From: Portunus trituberculatus
Taxonomy: Eukaryota; Arthropoda; Malacostraca; Decapoda; Portunidae
Direction of reading: 5' to 3'
DNA: 64,000 nucleotides
Assembly: GCF_017591435.1 (NCBI RefSeq)
Contig: NC_059303.1
Span: 1,016,108 to 1,080,107, forward strand
Shown: piece by piece, positions 55,590-64,000 of the stretch
How positions within the stretch are numbered: position 1 is the stretch's first letter
Layout of the letters: each line of letters begins with the position of its first letter
Translations under genes and position numbers: made by a program
The notes under the pieces: model-generated
The model's input: the letters and a program-made list of their open reading frames with translations, nothing else
The model's database searches: none
What the model was told of the DNA's origin: nothing

Positions 55590-58390
55590 ATGTATTCCAA
55601 CATAAATGGAGTGATATCGGGATTTTAGAACTCAACGATTACTTGAGGGACAAGAACCCAGATATTGTGGGTCTTACTGAAACAAAACTGAGAGAGGGAG
55701 AAGACCTGATGATGGTTGGAGAAGGAAATATAATGTTTGGAAAAGAAATAGAGTAGGTAAGATGGGAGGAGGAGTGATGTTGCTGGTTAAAAAGATATAA
55801 AGGTGGATCAAGTGAAAGAAGGTATGGGAAAGGCAGAAGTGCTAAAGATCAGAGCAGAAACTAATGAAGGAAAAAGAGGCACTACATAGTGGTGTACGTA
55901 CCACCTAAGACAAATGCATGGTCAGTACAGGAATATGAAGAAATGATAAGTGATACAGGAACATGTCTGGAAGAAATGTTGGGTGGCTGTGAACGAACTA
56001 TAATGATGGGAGATTTTAATTGTAAAGAGGTGTGTTGGGAGGACTGGTCAATGGAAGGATCAGAGACAACATGGGGAAATACACTATTGACACTGGCAAT
56101 GGAAAATGTGTTAACTCAGTGGGTCAAAGAAGATACTAGGTTTGGAGGAGAGGGAGCATCGTCAAGACTGGACTTGGTCTTTAGTACAGAGCCAATGGTC
56201 ATTGAGGAGATGAGGGTGGAGTGCCCTTTAGCAAAGAGTGATCATGCAGTTTTGGAGTTCAAGGTGATAGACGAAGAGAAATCTAGAAGAAATGAAGAAT
56301 ATAAAGTGGGAAGATGGAATTATGCCAAGACAGATTTTGGAAACCTAAAGAAATTCTTTCAAGAGACAAATTGGATGAAATTCAAGAGTGCTAAGGAGCA
56401 AATGAAAAGTGGAAGGAATTTATAAAAATATACAAAGAAGGTGAGAAAAATTTGTACCAATAAGACAACATAGAGAAGTTGGAAAGCAGGACTGGTTTAA
56501 CGATAGATGTGAAAAGGCTAGAACAAGAAAAGAGGATGCATGGAAGAGGTGGAGAAGGAAAAGACGGATTAAGCAGTGGGAAAGTTACAAAAGAGCAAGA
56601 AATGAATATGTGTTGATTAGAAGAGAAGAAAGAAAGAAACAAGAAAAGGATATAATTGATAAATGTAAAGACCAACCAAGGCTTTTTACAGACATGTGAA
56701 CAACAACATCAAAAATAGAGAAAGTATTGAAAGTTTAGAAGTAAATGGAGTATGCAGTGAAGATCCCAGGAAATGGCAGAGGCTATGAATGGATGCTTTC
56801 GGAAGGTATTCACAAAGGAGACTGCTTTTGACAAACCACTGGTAATGGAACAGAAAGGGATTATGAAGGAGTTTCAAGTAACTGTGGAGGAGATCAAGAA
56901 CATGATGGGGAGTTTAGAAGTGAGAAAAGCTGTGGGACCTGATGGGGTATCAGGATGGATTTTAAGAGAATGCAGGAGCAACTGGCAGAAAAAGTTTGTG
57001 AAGTAATTGATGCCTCATTAAGGGAAGGTGTAGTGCCCCAAGACTGGAAAAGAGCTAACATTGTCCCAATCTATAAATCAGGTAACAAGAGAGACCCATT
57101 GAACTATAGACCAGTGTCACTTACAAGTGTGGTAGCTAAGATGTGTGAGAGGGTGGTGAAGAATAGATGGACAGACTTCTTGGAGAAAATGACATACTTT
57201 GTGAGTGTCAATTTGGTTTTAGAAAAGGGCGTTCATGCACGACAAACCTGATATGTTACTATTCGAGGGTGATAGATGTAATACAGGAAAGAGATGGTTG
57301 GGCTGATGGAATATATCTGGATTTAAAAAAGGCCTTTGATAAGGTACCACACCGGAGACTGATCTGGAAACTTGAAATGGTAGGAGGAGTGCATGGCAGT
57401 TTACTAAAATGGATGGAAGACTTTTGGTAGGAAGAGAAATGAGAACAATAATTAAGGACAGACCATCAGAATGGGGATTGGTGGAGAGTGGAGTTCCACA
57501 GGGATCAGTGTTGGCACCAGTAATGTTCGCGGTCTACATAAATGACATGGTGGATGGGGTGTCCAGTTATGTGAGCCTATTTGCAGACGATGCAAAATTG
57601 TTAAGAAAAGTGAGATGTGACAAAGATTGCGAACTACTCCAGGAAGACTTGGACAGAATATGGAAATGGAGCTGTACATGGCAAATGGAGTTCAACACGA
57701 CAAAATGCAAGAAAATAGAGTTTGGCAAGAGTGAAAGAAGAATCAGGAGTATGTACAAGATAGGAAATGAAGACATAAAACCAGTCATGAAGAAAAGACC
57801 TTGGGGTGACAATTACCAATGACCTATCGCCAGAGAGACATATAAACAAAATAATTGGAGAAGTATTGAACTTATTGAGGAACATAAGAGTGGCGTTCGA
57901 TATTTAGATGAAGAAATGATGAAGAAAATAATTACTGCAATGATAAGACCGAGGCTTGAATATGCAACAATACAGTGGGCTCCGAACTTAAAGAAACACA
58001 TAAGGAAACTAGAGAAAGTACAGAGGGCTGCAACAAAAATGGTGCCTGACTTAAGAGATTTGACTTATGAAGACAGACTGAAAAGAATGCAACTTCCGAC
58101 CCTGGAAAACAGAAGAGAAAGGGGAGACCTGATAGCAATATACAGAGTGATGATTGGCATGGAAAAATGGATAGGGAAGATCTGTGTATGTGGAATGAAA
58201 GAATGTCGAGAGGGCATGGGAAAAACTAAAATGGCCACTTATAGGAGAGATGTGAAAAATATAGCTTCCTCATAGAAGGGTGGAAGCATGGAATAGTTTA
58301 GACGTGGAAGTGGTCAACGCAAGGAATATTCATGATTTTAAGAAAAAGCTGGACATTAATAGATATGGAGACGGGACAACACGAGCATAG
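55590..58390 (+). pseudogene. LINE H ORF2: endonuclease and RT
   Basis: Same domain order as copy G. It keeps GAGAGGGAG after TKLRE, so the endonuclease reads REGEDLMMVGEGNIMF where C, E and G are shifted. VVYVPPKTN restarts at 55889 in the broken frame. RT is split by an extra A-run loss at the FLEKNDILCE codons (57185) and at the DIK codons. SLFADDAKLL is intact, and it ends with TAG at 58388. Confidence 0.88.
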
Positions 58391-58438
58391 CTCTTTTCCC
58401 GTATGTTACAATTAGGTAAATACAATTAGGTAAATACA

Positions 58439-58464
58439 CACAAATACAAAAACAACAAATTTTC

Positions 58465-58504
<40 letters not shown>

Positions 58505-58660
58505 CCTTCGTTTCCCTCTCCCTTCCCTCCCTTCCCCTCTTCCTCTCGAAAGATAAGCTACATGCGTCCCGCTTGTGTCTAAAATATTAGCAAATGTCAC
58601 TCTCTCTCTCTCTCTCTCTCTCTCTCCGAAGAGAGAAGCGTCCACTTTCCTCTTCGAAGG
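58439..58660. repeat. (TC)n-rich tandem unit flanking the LINE pair
   Basis: It includes (TC)n at 58468-58501 and 58598-58626 and a C/T patch. CGAAAGATAAGCTACATGCG with TCCCGC matches the units at 50226-50400 on the other side of the G-H pair. Confidence 0.8.
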
Positions 58661-58712
58661 CGATATAGTGACAAAAAAATAGCAGCATAATACACAAAGA
58701 CGACAAGTATGA

Positions 58713-58804
58713 CAAGCTTACACGAGTTTCCCGCGCCCGGGCGCGCGGCACTACCACCCGTATATCATACAGGCGGGTTTTTTTTAACATCCGGCGCGAA
58801 GGGG
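58713..58804 (-). mobile_element. piggyBac-like terminus X (right end)
   Basis: It ends GGCGCGAAGGGG followed by TTAA (58805-58808). Its reverse complement matches 62882-62973 over about 92 bp, including CCGGATGTTAAAAAA, CTGTATGATATACGGGTGG and AGTGCCGCG. It has a GCGCCCGGGCGC palindrome. The remainder of the element to the left was not found. Confidence 0.65.
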
Positions 58805-58849
58805 TTAACTAGCCCTATTTCAACTCAGCCTCCACAACCTCTTTCAAAG

Positions 58850-59662
58850 ATGGTTAAAAAAACCCCAGCAAGAGGTGGAGGGATTCCAACCCCTCCTGGA
58901 TCTGTGGTAGCGGAAGTGAGACCATTCTTGGGTATTGATTCAAATTATTCAGCCAGTGAGTACATTGAGCAGTGCGAGGAAGTAATGCAGCACTCCTTTG
59001 TTACTACTGACCTTGACAAAATTTCTTTCCTCTGGTCACGTTTGCAGGCTGGATTGCCATGCGCACAAGTGCTTTTATGGAGCCCATGGAGAGTGGAGAT
59101 TATACTCCTTGTTTAAAAACAACTTCTTGGAAGCTTTAGGGATGATAGGAAAACTAGGCTAGTAAAAGGTGTTAGCGATGCTGTTCAGTCAGTGCTGGAG
59201 AATGCTGCTTGTTTAAAATTCATGCAAGCACAGGCGGAGGCAAACTGTCTTTCACCTAGTTCAACACAGTACCTGACAGATAACAACTGGGTTGATGGAG
59301 ATTCAATGTCAGTGAAGGATGTTCGCAAGTTTTTAGAGTTTATGTGCTTCATCAATGAGAAGTGTAGGAAGAGTGCCTTATCACTTGAGTATAAACTGAC
59401 AGAAACTTTGCATGAATTTGCCCAAAAACTCAAAACACAAATTGAAGACAGGGAGGGGAGGCGTGTTTTGCTGCCTCAACATGGTGGATCACTTTGCTGC
59501 TTCAGCGGTAGCTGGGACTCTGCTGGTGCAGCCCGTTTCTGCTGAACCTCCTTCAACTTCATATGCAGTGGTGACGGCAGCCGAAAAGCCTCTGATGTAT
59601 CATCACTGCCAGCATGAAGAACACACCATAGCAAAATGCTTTAGGCAGAAAAAGGAAAAGTG
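58850..59662 (+). pseudogene. Gag of the env-bearing Ty3/gypsy element
   Basis: It starts with MVKKTPARGGGIPTPPGS, then a gag domain (YSASEYIEQCEEVMQHSF, LDKISFLWSRL). After a frame change near 59110 come SDAVQSVLENAACLKFM, SMSVKDVRKFLEFMCFINE and ETLHEFAQKLKTQIEDREG. A zinc-knuckle-like YHHCQHEEHTIAKCF near 59600 shows tyrosine at the first cysteine position. A second knuckle-like stretch (CYGHSTDDC) follows at about 59810 after a stop. The role is RNA packaging and particle assembly; the copy is broken. Confidence 0.7.
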
Positions 59663-59989
59663 ACAAGCCGCTAGTGCAGAGGAGCAGGCGAGTCCGAAAT
59701 CAAAACCAAAAACCAGTGATGCGCGTGCTACTGAAGCGTCAACCTCGTGCAGGACACCTGGCATTCCTCAGAATGAGGCAACTAATACCTATTGTTCACT
59801 CCATTAATGTTATGGACACTCGACTGATGACTGCTACAGTGTGGTCAACTTGAAAACTCAGCAGAAACAAAGTCGAGCATTGGGGAGGTTGCAGTCGGGG
59901 GAAGCTCCGTGCCCCCAAAGGTCCAGGCCCAGATAGGTAAAGGATGTGGTTTGGATCTGTCTGCATCTGCGACCAATGCCAGTGAAATT

Positions 59990-60319
59990 CATGCATCTTT
60001 AGTGGCCGCGTGCAGTCAGAGCACTATCATGGCAATCAAAACACGAATAGGACCAAGGGGAATCTCTTTTGCTGTGGACACTGGCGCCGCGGTTAACGTG
60101 CTGTCTGAAGAGGCTTATTGTGCACTAAAGTGGGTGTCCCATGGCGGTCAGTATCGTCTTAGTCCAAATGACCACAACTTAATGGGAATGACCTGCGACC
60201 TAGATATATTGGGTGTTGTTCATCTTCCTGTAAACTTAGGTAAAGGCACTCCAACTACCCATTCGGACTTTTACGTAGCGTCCAACTTTGGATTGCCTCT
60301 GATGGCCTCTTGGGTTTAG
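59990..60319 (+). pseudogene. Retroelement aspartic protease
   Basis: FAVDTGAAVNVLSEEAY near 60070-60120 is the D-T-G-A active-site loop of retropepsins, followed by GMTCDLDILGVVHLPVNLG. The frame is open for about 136 codons from 59909 and ends at a TAG at 60317. The flap and C-terminal part (FYVASNFGLPLMASW) look shifted or decayed relative to a usual DGLLG end, which appears in another frame just downstream. Confidence 0.75.
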
Positions 60320-60639
60320 CATCTTTGAAATCCCACAGGACAGTAATAATGCCAGATAGCAATTTAGTGGAATATTTTGGAAAGGAATTCTCAGCGATGG
60401 GAACACCCCAATGTTTAGCTTCCTCATCCCAAAGGAACAGTGAAAATAATGCCATACAAAATGTGTCAGGTGTTAGGAATTTTCCCCCGCCAACTGACAC
60501 TAACACGTAGTCGTGAGTAAAAGCTGCAAAAAATCCACTCATGCCCTCCAGAACTTTGGAAAAATTCCTCAATCAAGGGGAGTGGGCAGTTGTTAAGGTT
60601 ACAGTAAATAGGAAACCATGATATTCCTGGCTGTACTGC

Positions 60640-62330
60640 TAAGTACATCCCAGTATCAGTTCCAAATGCACGAGTAGGTGGTGAAATTTGCATAGAAGGC
60701 CCTAGTCAGATAAATAGACTAGTAGTGGAACCAACTCTTAGTACAGTGTGAGATGGATTTAAATCAACCGCTCTTGCGGTCAATGCCACTGGTGAATCAG
60801 TTAAACTTAGACAAGGTGTTTTCCTGAGTGAAGTGTTGGTGTATGATAGGAAGGTAGTCTCTGAACCATTAGACTTCCCGAAACCTAATTGTGCTTCGAT
60901 CTCTGCGACAGTCAGAAAAGACTCTGTGGAGCAGGAGCAAACATCAGAAAACCTTGTCACAGTAGTGGATTACCCTGAGTTAAGAAACCCCCTTATTCAA
61001 TTGCCAAAGCATTACAGTGATGTTTTTGCATTACCGGGAGAATCGTTAGGTGCAACTGACAGAGCGGAGCATCATATGAAATTAAAAGCTAACACAACTC
61101 CTATTTATGTTCCCACCTACAAACTACCACATAGTCAGAAGCAAGTGGTTGAGGAACAAATAAGGGAAATATTGGAACAAGGGGTTATAGAAAATTCTCG
61201 GTCACCCTGGAACTCACCTTTGTTCCTTAATTGTCCCAAAGACAAACGGACAGTTCGGACCAGTTATTGATTTCAGGCGTGTAAATGAAGTAACAGAGGA
61301 TAAAAGATTCCCTCTACCTGTTCTGAGGGATTTGCTAATGGCATTAGGACAGGGAAACAAATTTTTCAGTAGTTCAGACCTTGTTAGTGGTTACTGGCAG
61401 GTACCGTTGGCACCTGATTCTAAAGCAGTAACAGCCTTTAGTACTCCTCAAGGTCATTCCAATGGTGGCATATGCTGTTTGGATTAAAGTCTGCCCTGAT
61501 CACTTTCCAGAGAATGATGAATTCAATATTTGCTGAAGAAATAGGCCATAATGTATATGCTTATCTTCATGATGTGATCGTGTGCGGCAGAGACGCTCAT
61601 TCTCATTTGAATACTTTAAAGGTGGTCCTTGAGAAGTTGCGACAAACTGGTCTTAAAGCCAAACTAAGTAAATGTGAATTTTTTAAATCTAGAATTAAAT
61701 TCTTAGGCCACATAGTAGATGGCAATGGAATTCACACAGTGGATGACAAAATCACCACAATTAAAAACTTCCCACAACCAAAGAATGTAGAGAATGTTCA
61801 TTCTTTTCTAGGGTTGTGCAGTTATTATAGGTAATTTGTATAGGGATTTTCAACTATAGCATCACCCTTGAATAACCTGCTTAAGAAAGACATTCCATTT
61901 CCCTGGATTACTGCCTAAGATAAAAGTTTTAAGGATCTGAAATTTGCATTGACTCACGCTCCTGTCTTGGCTTTTCCAAACTAAAAGGCTCCTTTTATTT
62001 TATACACAGATGCATCTGCCTTGGACTCGGTGCTGTCTTAATGGAGACAGACCAACAGGGTAAAAATAGGGCGCTTGCGTACGTCAGTCGAACCATGAAC
62101 CCGGCAGAGTCAAACTACTCTGTAACTCATCAAGAGATACTAGCTATTATATGGGTGCTAAAGCATTTTAAGGATATTATATTTGGATACCCAATAACCG
62201 TGCACACGGATCACGCTGTGGTTACCGAGCTTTTTAAGGGGAGAAATTTTAGCATTGGTTTCTAACTCTAAGGGAGTTTAATCCAACCTTTGAATATTTA
62301 CCAGGTCAAGCAAATTGTGTAGCTGCCGCC
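60640..62330 (+). pseudogene. RT and RNase H of the env-bearing Ty3/gypsy element
   Basis: A pre-RT segment (60640-61000) leads to HHMKLKANTTPIYVPTYKLP, EEQIREILEQGVIENSRSPW and, after frame changes near 61230 and 61450, FGLKSALITFQRMMNSIF. The active-site loop reads YAYLHDVIVCG, with His for the first catalytic Asp. The thumb is IKFLGHIVDGNGIHTVDDK. RNase H shows LYTDASALDS, ALAYVSRTMNPAESNYSV, THQEILAIIWVLKHF and HTDHAVVTELF, with stops near 61834, 61916 and 62037. The copy cannot make an active RT. Confidence 0.82.
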
Positions 62331-62881
62331 TTGTCTCGAAATGTGCCTATTGGAAGTGTCTGTTCCCCGACACAAACTCCTACTATCCAAAACTTTTTCT
62401 TATATGAGCTGGCCAATGCCCAACGTCAACATGATGTCTGGGGCAAGGTTATATATGCTCTAGAGTCCGGTAATGAAACTACTCTTTGCACATTGCATGT
62501 CCCTTTTTCACAGGTTTTTTTAATGCGGGAAAAGGTCCTTAGTAGATATTGGACTTCTAGAGAAAGAGATCCTGTAATGCAACTTGTGATACCAGAAACA
62601 TTAGTACCAGTAATGATGCCATTGCTTCATGATATGGCAATAACTGGACATAAAGGGAAGGAGTGTACACTGTCTGACATGCACAGAAAGTACTATTGGC
62701 CCACCTAAAGGGTGGATATCTATGACCATATTAATAAATGTGTGCAGTATGCCCAACATAAGGGTTGTGTACCAAAACCTGCACCTATACTGGAATATCC
62801 TCCTCAGTCGATATGTAGTCTTAGCATCTCTTAAGGATAAGTCTGCCAAGGAAGTTGCCCATGCACTAGTGAGTAGCTTAA
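62331..62881 (+). pseudogene. Integrase remnant of the env-bearing element
   Basis: The frame 62331-62708 ends with the zinc-binding part LLHDMAITGHKGKECTLSDM, then a TAA, then HINKCVQYAQHKGCVPKP. There the second zinc cysteine is tyrosine. A LKDKSAKEVAHALVSSL segment, which belongs to the DDE core, follows directly, so the core up to there is deleted. It stops at the TTAA of terminus Y. Confidence 0.72.
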
Positions 62882-62973
62882 CCCCTTCGCACCGGATGTT
62901 AAAAAAGCCCGCCTGTATGATATACGGGTGGTAGTGCCGCGAGTCCGAGCGCGGGAAACTCGAGCAAGCTTGG
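62882..62973 (+). mobile_element. piggyBac-like terminus Y (left end)
   Basis: TTAA (62878-62881) is followed by CCCCTTCGCACCGGATGTTA, the inverted counterpart of terminus X. Homology to X ends near 62973. It interrupts the integrase and is followed by env sequence without a matching right end. Confidence 0.65.
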
Positions 62974-62989
62974 TAATCCTCATGCTGCA

Positions 62990-63980
62990 TGCAAGTGTTG
63001 CATTACAACCTGCGTTTCTCAAGCCAGGAGCTCTGACAGGGCATCTGGGTAGAGTCTACTTGGTTGAAGATGCCCTGTGGATTACTTACCCCCATGTGTC
63101 ATTGGTGGAAATACTGGAAAGACTTTGAGAGGTAGCAGAACGATTGAACGTGACCCTGGTCAGCCTGGAAGAAGTGGTTCAGGGCGGGGTGGGGGAACCA
63201 AATGAAATCCTACACCTCTTACGTCCTAGGGCACAATATGTAAGCGACCAGGTAGCTTTCGCGTTAAAAAACTTTGAAGGTTTGTCGGTTGCCAACCGCA
63301 CAAAAAGAGGATTGATAGGTGGAATACGCAAATTATCTCAGATGCTTTTTGGAACTGCTATGAATGAAGATGTGGAAGAGTTGAGGGGTAGATATAATCA
63401 GTTAATGAGTGTGGCTAAAGCTAATAACAAGGCAATTACTTTGAATTGTAAAAGCATTGCCAGACTTGAGAAGCATGTGACGGAACTAGCTTCCTATACA
63501 AATCTGCTTAGAAAAACAATAAATTACATGCTTCAAAAATTGGATGCCATTTATGAATATACAATTATTCAACATGCTCTTTCAGCATTAGAAAATGTAG
63601 TCACCTCCCTTTTGGATACAAATCATAGAATAATCAGGAATATAGTGGATGTTTCCATGGGTAGGGTTACCACTTCTCTGTTCCCTGCCACGGATTTCAA
63701 AAGAGTGTTGGAGATTGGAAAAATGGTATATGACCAATCCCCTTTGTTTGATGAGCGTACAATTCATCATTATTACCCATTGGTAGAATCAGTCTTAACC
63801 ACTGAAGCTATTGTCATCCACGCTCCCTTCAAGTCGGAAGATATTTTCGAGTTGTATAGAGTAGAACCTTTTCCTTTTGCAATAACCAATTTTGTAATGA
63901 TCGTAGATGCAGAAAGTTTCTTGGTACTAGTGAAGGATGACTTTTCGGTATTCGCCACAGGCATACTCTCAACTCACTGA
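62990..63980 (+). pseudogene. Env-like protein (baculovirus F / errantivirus type), broken
   Basis: A first segment (to 63128) ends in a TGA; the frame continues at 63132-63980. A dibasic furin-type site followed by a Gly-rich hydrophobic start (residues ...RTKRG then LIGGIRK) lies at about 63297-63330, as in F-type fusion glycoproteins. A helical region with few breaks follows. The frame ends at TGA 63978 before any membrane anchor; a shift there would open another frame past the window edge. The family role is membrane fusion. The 5' part, with signal peptide, is missing. Described only as an inactive endogenous copy. Confidence 0.7.
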
Positions 63981-64000
63981 ATGTAGAAGCAAATATCAGA

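Larger units (their letters stand above)
54412..58438 (+). mobile_element. L2/CR1-like LINE copy H, longest 5' end
   Basis: It begins CATCGTCGATGGCGGAGGTG, about 60 bp further 5' than copy G, and runs 4.03 kb to the double 16-bp tail at 58438. It is probably the most complete 5' leader in the window. It lies head to tail behind copy G with only a TGACACACACACAC spacer. Confidence 0.9.
58809..64000 (+). mobile_element. Errantivirus-type Ty3/gypsy element with env, decayed
   Basis: Plus-strand order gag, protease, RT, RNase H, integrase and an F-protein-like env matches endogenous errantivirus-like Ty3/gypsy elements of arthropods. The LTRs are not seen; the left edge is a piggyBac-like terminus and the right edge runs out of the window. 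It carries frameshifts, stops, an RT active-site change, two lost zinc-ligand cysteines, and a deletion in integrase at a second piggyBac-like terminus. An old, inactive endogenous copy. Confidence 0.82.

Noticed and set aside
50026..58804. A single 8.8-kb piggyBac-like element running from the 50024 terminus to terminus X
   Set aside because: Only the first seven end bases (CCCCTTC) agree and the subterminal sequences differ, so the two ends are treated as separate families.

Overview
The window looks like a transposable-element graveyard from an arthropod genome, most likely a decapod crustacean (crab). The reasons are eukaryotic-style retroelements of the Ty3/gypsy, BEL/Pao, DIRS, I, Jockey and L2/CR1-like groups, Tigger and piggyBac DNA transposons, a tRNA-derived SINE, very long (TA)n, (TG)n and (TC)n microsatellites, and a short TTAGG tract of the arthropod telomere type. 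I see no convincing host gene, RNA gene or CRISPR. Family names rest on motifs read by eye and on remembered family architecture; no database search was run.

Left part (1-16.3 kb): a Ty3/gypsy pol relic with part of its integrase deleted and a probable 3' LTR (0.6-4.1 kb). Next is a DIRS-type tyrosine-recombinase retrotransposon on the minus strand with inverted terminal repeats (5.1-9.55 kb), preceded by a fold-back made of the same terminal repeat. A second, divergent DIRS-type element lies on the plus strand (9.56-15.1 kb). A 747-bp piggyBac-like element with TTAA target duplication is nested inside it, and its recombinase is cut off by a hAT-like scrap and a Tigger element.

Middle (16.3-43.6 kb): minus-strand copies of an L2/CR1-like LINE (A, B, C, E, F) and of a related second family (D, D') are joined head to tail, often through (TG)n or (TA)n tracts. 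Between them lie a SINE, a Ty3/gypsy LTR plus gag, the 5' half of an I-clade LINE, the 5' part and a decayed RT region of a Jockey-type LINE, a ~160-bp satellite, and the 3' half of an I-clade LINE with RNase H.

Right part (43.7-64 kb): a second Tigger copy, a gag-only BEL/Pao element with two LTRs (minus strand), a possible orphan LTR with primer site, an isolated piggyBac-like end, and two near full-length tandem L2/CR1-like LINEs on the plus strand (G and H). Last is a Ty3/gypsy element of errantivirus type (gag, protease, RT-RNase H, integrase and a baculovirus F-like env) running off the right edge. All elements carry frameshifts, stops, truncations or catalytic substitutions. The most notable observations are the microsatellite-linked LINE arrays, the frameshifts shared among LINE copies that are nearly all one-base homopolymer shortenings, the inverted piggyBac ends facing away from a gag-pol block, and a CpG-rich promoter-like module present twice in inverted orientation.
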